A stretch of 51,383 bases of DNA, from NCBI GenBank assembly GCA_017483665.1, contig JAFUVM010000057.1, positions 1 through 51,383 on the forward strand, written 5' to 3'. Source of the stretch: Bacteroidaceae bacterium (GTDB lineage Bacteria > Bacteroidota > Bacteroidia > Bacteroidales > Bacteroidaceae). The first letter of the stretch is position 1. Every line of letters starts with the position of its first letter. Position numbers and translations under genes: made by a program. This document shows positions 49,171-51,383 of the stretch, in pieces. The notes below the pieces were generated by a model. The model ran no database searches and was not told where the DNA came from. It saw only the letters and a list, made by a program, of their open reading frames with translations.

Positions 49171-49731
49171 ATGGAAGTAATCAAGACCGCCATCGAAGGC
49201 GTACTCATCATAAAGCCACGCATCTTCAAGGATACCCGCGGGTATTTCTTCGAATCCTTCTCGCAGAGGGAGTTCGAAGAGAAGGTCGGCCCCATCTGTT
49301 TCGTGCAGGACAACGAGAGCATGTCGCAGTACGGCGTCATGCGCGGCCTGCACTTCCAGCGCCCGCCCTTCACGCAGAGCAAACTCGTGCGCTGCGTCAA
49401 GGGAGCCGTCCTCGACGTGGCCGTAGACCTGCGCAAAGGCTCGCCCACCTACGGGCAGCACGTCGCCGTAGAGCTCAGCGAAGAGAACCATCTGCAGTTC
49501 TTCGTGCCCAAAGGCTTCGCCCACGGCTTCTCCGTCCTCACCGAGACAGCCGTCTTCCAGTACAAGTGCGACAACTTCTACGCCCCGCAAGCCGACGACG
49601 GCATCTCCATCCTGGACCAGAGCCTCGGCATCGACTGGCGCATCCCCACCGAGAAGGTCATCCTGAGCGAGAAGGACACCAAGCACCCCGACCTGAAGGA
49701 CTTTGAGAGTCCGTTCGGACCGTTAAACTAG
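49171..49731 (+). CDS. rfbC: dTDP-4-dehydrorhamnose 3,5-epimerase
   Basis: The 186-residue cupin-fold enzyme epimerises the 3 and 5 positions of the dTDP sugar. Signs: KPRIFKDTRGYFFESFSQ, the active-site stretch MRGLHFQRPPFTQSKLVRC (His of LHFQ) and GSPTYGQHVAVELSEEN, FVPKGFAHGFSVL. Length is normal. It starts 102 bases after rfbD across the repeat, so both are probably on one transcript. Confidence 0.95.
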   Translation: MEVIKTAIEGVLIIKPRIFKDTRGYFFESFSQREFEEKVGPICFVQDNESMSQYGVMRGLHFQRPPFTQSKLVRCVKGAVLDVAVDLRKGSPTYGQHVAVELSEENHLQFFVPKGFAHGFSVLTETAVFQYKCDNFYAPQADDGISILDQSLGIDWRIPTEKVILSEKDTKHPDLKDFESPFGPLN

Positions 49732-49759
49732 AATGCTTACACAATACAAAAATATATGA

Positions 49760-49846
49760 AACCACGAATTGCACGAATTACACGAATGGGCTACGCCCTC
49801 GACGAATGGCAAGGGGAAATTCGTGCAATTCGAGCAATTCGTGGTT
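49760..49846. repeat. AACCACGAATTGC inverted repeat upstream of rfbB
   Basis: AACCACGAATTGC (49760-49772) pairs with GCAATTCGTGGTT (49834-49846), with further ACGAATT/AATTCGT words within and a small GGGCTACGCCC hairpin at the centre. It shares its outer arm with 21492-21544. Confidence 0.8.
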
Positions 49847-49886
49847 AGAAAAGACAATAATTCAGTTTCAATAAAACAGGTAATCA

Positions 49887-51022
49887 TGAGTCATGCATTA
49901 GTTATCACAGGCGGAGCCGGCTTTATCGGCAGCCACGTCGTACGCCTCTTCGTCAATAAGTACCCGGAGTACAAGATCATCAACCTCGACAAGTTGACCT
50001 ATGCCGGCAACCTCGCCAACCTGAAGGACATCGAGGACAAGCCCAACTACAAGTTCGTCAAGATGGACATCTGCGACTTCGATGCCTTCCTGAAACTGAT
50101 GCAGGACGAGAAGGTGGACGGCATCATCCACCTCGCAGCAGAGAGCCACGTGGACCGCAGCATCAAGGACCCCTTCACATTCGCCCGCACGAACGTCATG
50201 GGAACGCTCTCCCTCCTCCAGGCCGCCAAGCTCTATTGGGAAAGCCTGCCCGAGAAGTACGAAGGCAAACGCTTCTATCACATCTCGACCGACGAGGTCT
50301 ACGGCGCTCTGGAAATGACGAATCCCGAAGGCATCAAGCCGCCTTTCACCACGACAGCCAGCAGTTCGGAGCATCACCTGGCATACGGCAAGGACTTCTT
50401 CTACGAGACGACGAAGTACCAGCCACACAGCCCGTACTCCGCCTCGAAAGCCTCCAGCGACCACTTCGTCCGTGCCTTCCACGACACATACGGCATGCCG
50501 ACCATCGTCACGAACTGCTCCAACAACTACGGACCCTATCAGTTCCCGGAGAAGCTCATCCCACTTTTCATCAACAACATACGCCACCGCAAGCCCCTCC
50601 CCGTTTATGGTAAGGGCGAGAACGTGCGCGACTGGCTCTACGTCGAGGACCACGCACGTGCCATCGACACGATTTTCCACCACGGAACCATCGCCGAGAC
50701 GTACAACATAGGCGGCTTCAACGAGTGGAAGAACATTGACATCATCAAGACAGTCATCAAGACAGTCGACCGACTTCTGGGCCGTCCCGAAGGAGCCGAC
50801 ATGGACCTCATCACCTACGTCACAGACCGTCTTGGCCACGACGCACGCTATGCCATCGACTCCACCAAGCTGCAGAAGGAGCTGGGCTGGGAGCCGTCGC
50901 TCCAGTTCGAAGAGGGCATCGAGAAGACCGTCAAGTGGTATCTCGAGAACGAGCAGTGGATGGACAACATCACAAGCGGCGACTACGAGAAATACTACGA
51001 CGATATGTACAAGAACAGATAG
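49887..51022 (+). CDS. rfbB: dTDP-glucose 4,6-dehydratase
   Basis: The 378-residue SDR enzyme makes dTDP-4-keto-6-deoxyglucose, the first committed step of dTDP-rhamnose. The ATG at 49887 (MSHALVITGGAGFIGSH) starts at the Rossmann Gly-rich loop; an earlier in-frame opening lies in the palindromic repeat. Other marks: HLAAESHVDRSI, STDEVYGAL, YSASKASSDHFV (YxxxK) and NCSNNYGPYQFPEKLIP. It forms the D-C-B cluster; rfbA (glucose-1-phosphate thymidylyltransferase) is not present in the window. Confidence 0.95.
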
Positions 51023-51031
51023 GCAGAACCG

Positions 51032-51383
51032 ATGTTCATCACTTCCCATTTCAATCCCAAAGGCCTGCGGCTGCAGCTGGTGTTGTTCCTGTTAGCACCT
51101 TTTGCCCTGTTTGCTCCCGCGTTTGGAAGCAGGAAGGACATCATTATCACCATCGCGGTGATAGGTGTCATGATTGCCATTGCCGCCTGCATCTGGGCTT
51201 TCCTGTTGAAGACAATCACCGTCATGGATCAGGAATTGGAAGTGAAACACACCTGTCTGCCCTTCCTGAAGCGCTACTATCGGCTGGCAGAGTTCGACTC
51301 TTATATTATAGAAGAAGAGGGAATCTACGAGACGTTCTGCCTGCTCATCCAAGGGAAACAGGCCGTCAAGCTGTCGTCAAAAA
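51032..51383 (+). CDS. Putative membrane protein, N-terminal part (3' end outside window)
   Basis: An open frame starts MFITSHFNPKGLRLQLVLFL and runs off the window edge, 9 bases after the rfbB stop. Two predicted hydrophobic helices (LRLQLVLFLLAPFALFAPAF; then IIITIAVIGVMIAIAACIWA) are followed by a beta-rich soluble part (TITVMDQELEVKHTCLPFLK ... YRLAEFDSYIIEEEG), like bacterial PH-type membrane proteins. Family is not certain. It is read through from the rfb operon. Confidence 0.6.
   Translation, partial: MFITSHFNPKGLRLQLVLFLLAPFALFAPAFGSRKDIIITIAVIGVMIAIAACIWAFLLKTITVMDQELEVKHTCLPFLKRYYRLAEFDSYIIEEEGIYETFCLLIQGKQAVKLSSK

Noticed and set aside
49769-49886. Longer N-terminus for rfbB
   Set aside because: The extension is a translated palindromic repeat; the Rossmann motif begins right after the ATG at 49887.

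Overview
This is a GC-rich bacterial chromosome segment that looks like Bacteroidota, most likely order Bacteroidales and Prevotella-like. The evidence is: repeated TAnnTTTG-type -7 promoter boxes (for example 1974-1981, 3236-3243, 26440-26447, 43281-43288, 48048-48055); Bacteroidota-style lipoproteins with Ser/Asp after the lipid cysteine; secreted proteins ending in a short WY-x-[LI]-[ND]-G...G-[LV]-Y-I-x-[NG]-K motif; and family content (GH78, GH5 mannanase, SPASM radical SAM maturase, secreted C1B peptidases, DUF3822 next to rsmD). No rRNA, tRNA, CRISPR array, integrase or transposase was recognised.

Layout. 1-1.7 kb: end of an RND efflux pump and its outer-membrane lipoprotein. 1.7-3.5 kb: a decayed gene, a ParE/RelE-like toxin-antitoxin pair and two different tandem-repeat arrays. 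3.5-21.4 kb: a cell-surface block on the plus strand, made of a 3656-residue secreted modular protein, a lipoprotein sharing a module with it, a lipase-like lipoprotein, a 1297-residue secreted protein with duplicated GLUG-like blocks, and a 58-residue acidic-tailed peptide. 21.6-26.3 kb (minus): WbuC-like cupin, acyl-ACP thioesterase, secreted M28 peptidase, GH78 alpha-L-rhamnosidase-like enzyme. 26.4-28.6 kb: convergent Gfo/Idh/MocA oxidoreductase and CDF cation exporter. 29.2-38.6 kb (minus): C1B peptidase, Xaa-Pro aminopeptidase, GH5 mannanase lipoprotein with an AraC regulator beside it, radical SAM maturase, LolC/E-like permease, rbfA, second C1B peptidase. 38.7-42.9 kb (plus): mannose-6-phosphate isomerase, ROK sugar kinase and MFS permease. 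43.4-44.1 kb: a second TA-like pair with a MazF/PemK-like toxin. 44.2-46.1 kb (minus): rsmD, DUF3822, membrane-anchored protein. 46.2-47.8 kb: RecD-like helicase. 48.1-51.4 kb: rfbD-rfbC-rfbB for dTDP-L-rhamnose, then a truncated membrane protein.

Functional threads. Extracellular mannan cleavage (GH5 with AraC) and intracellular mannose handling (permease, kinase, isomerase) lie within 11 kb. Rhamnose appears twice, as synthesis of the activated sugar (rfbDCB) and as removal of rhamnose (GH78).

The most unusual signal is in the repeats. Spacers are built of 7-8 bp tandem words or inverted repeats that often start at, or contain, the stop codon of the neighbouring gene. Members of such repeat families also sit in frame inside otherwise normal genes: a GACCC...CCTTTA...GGGGG palindrome family in the radical SAM maturase, the MFS permease and the helicase, and 7-bp (G)GTCAAT/GTTCAAT arrays in manA and rfbD. 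The arrays in manA and rfbD could act as frameshifting switches. This, together with the giant-protein block, is what most deserves follow-up.
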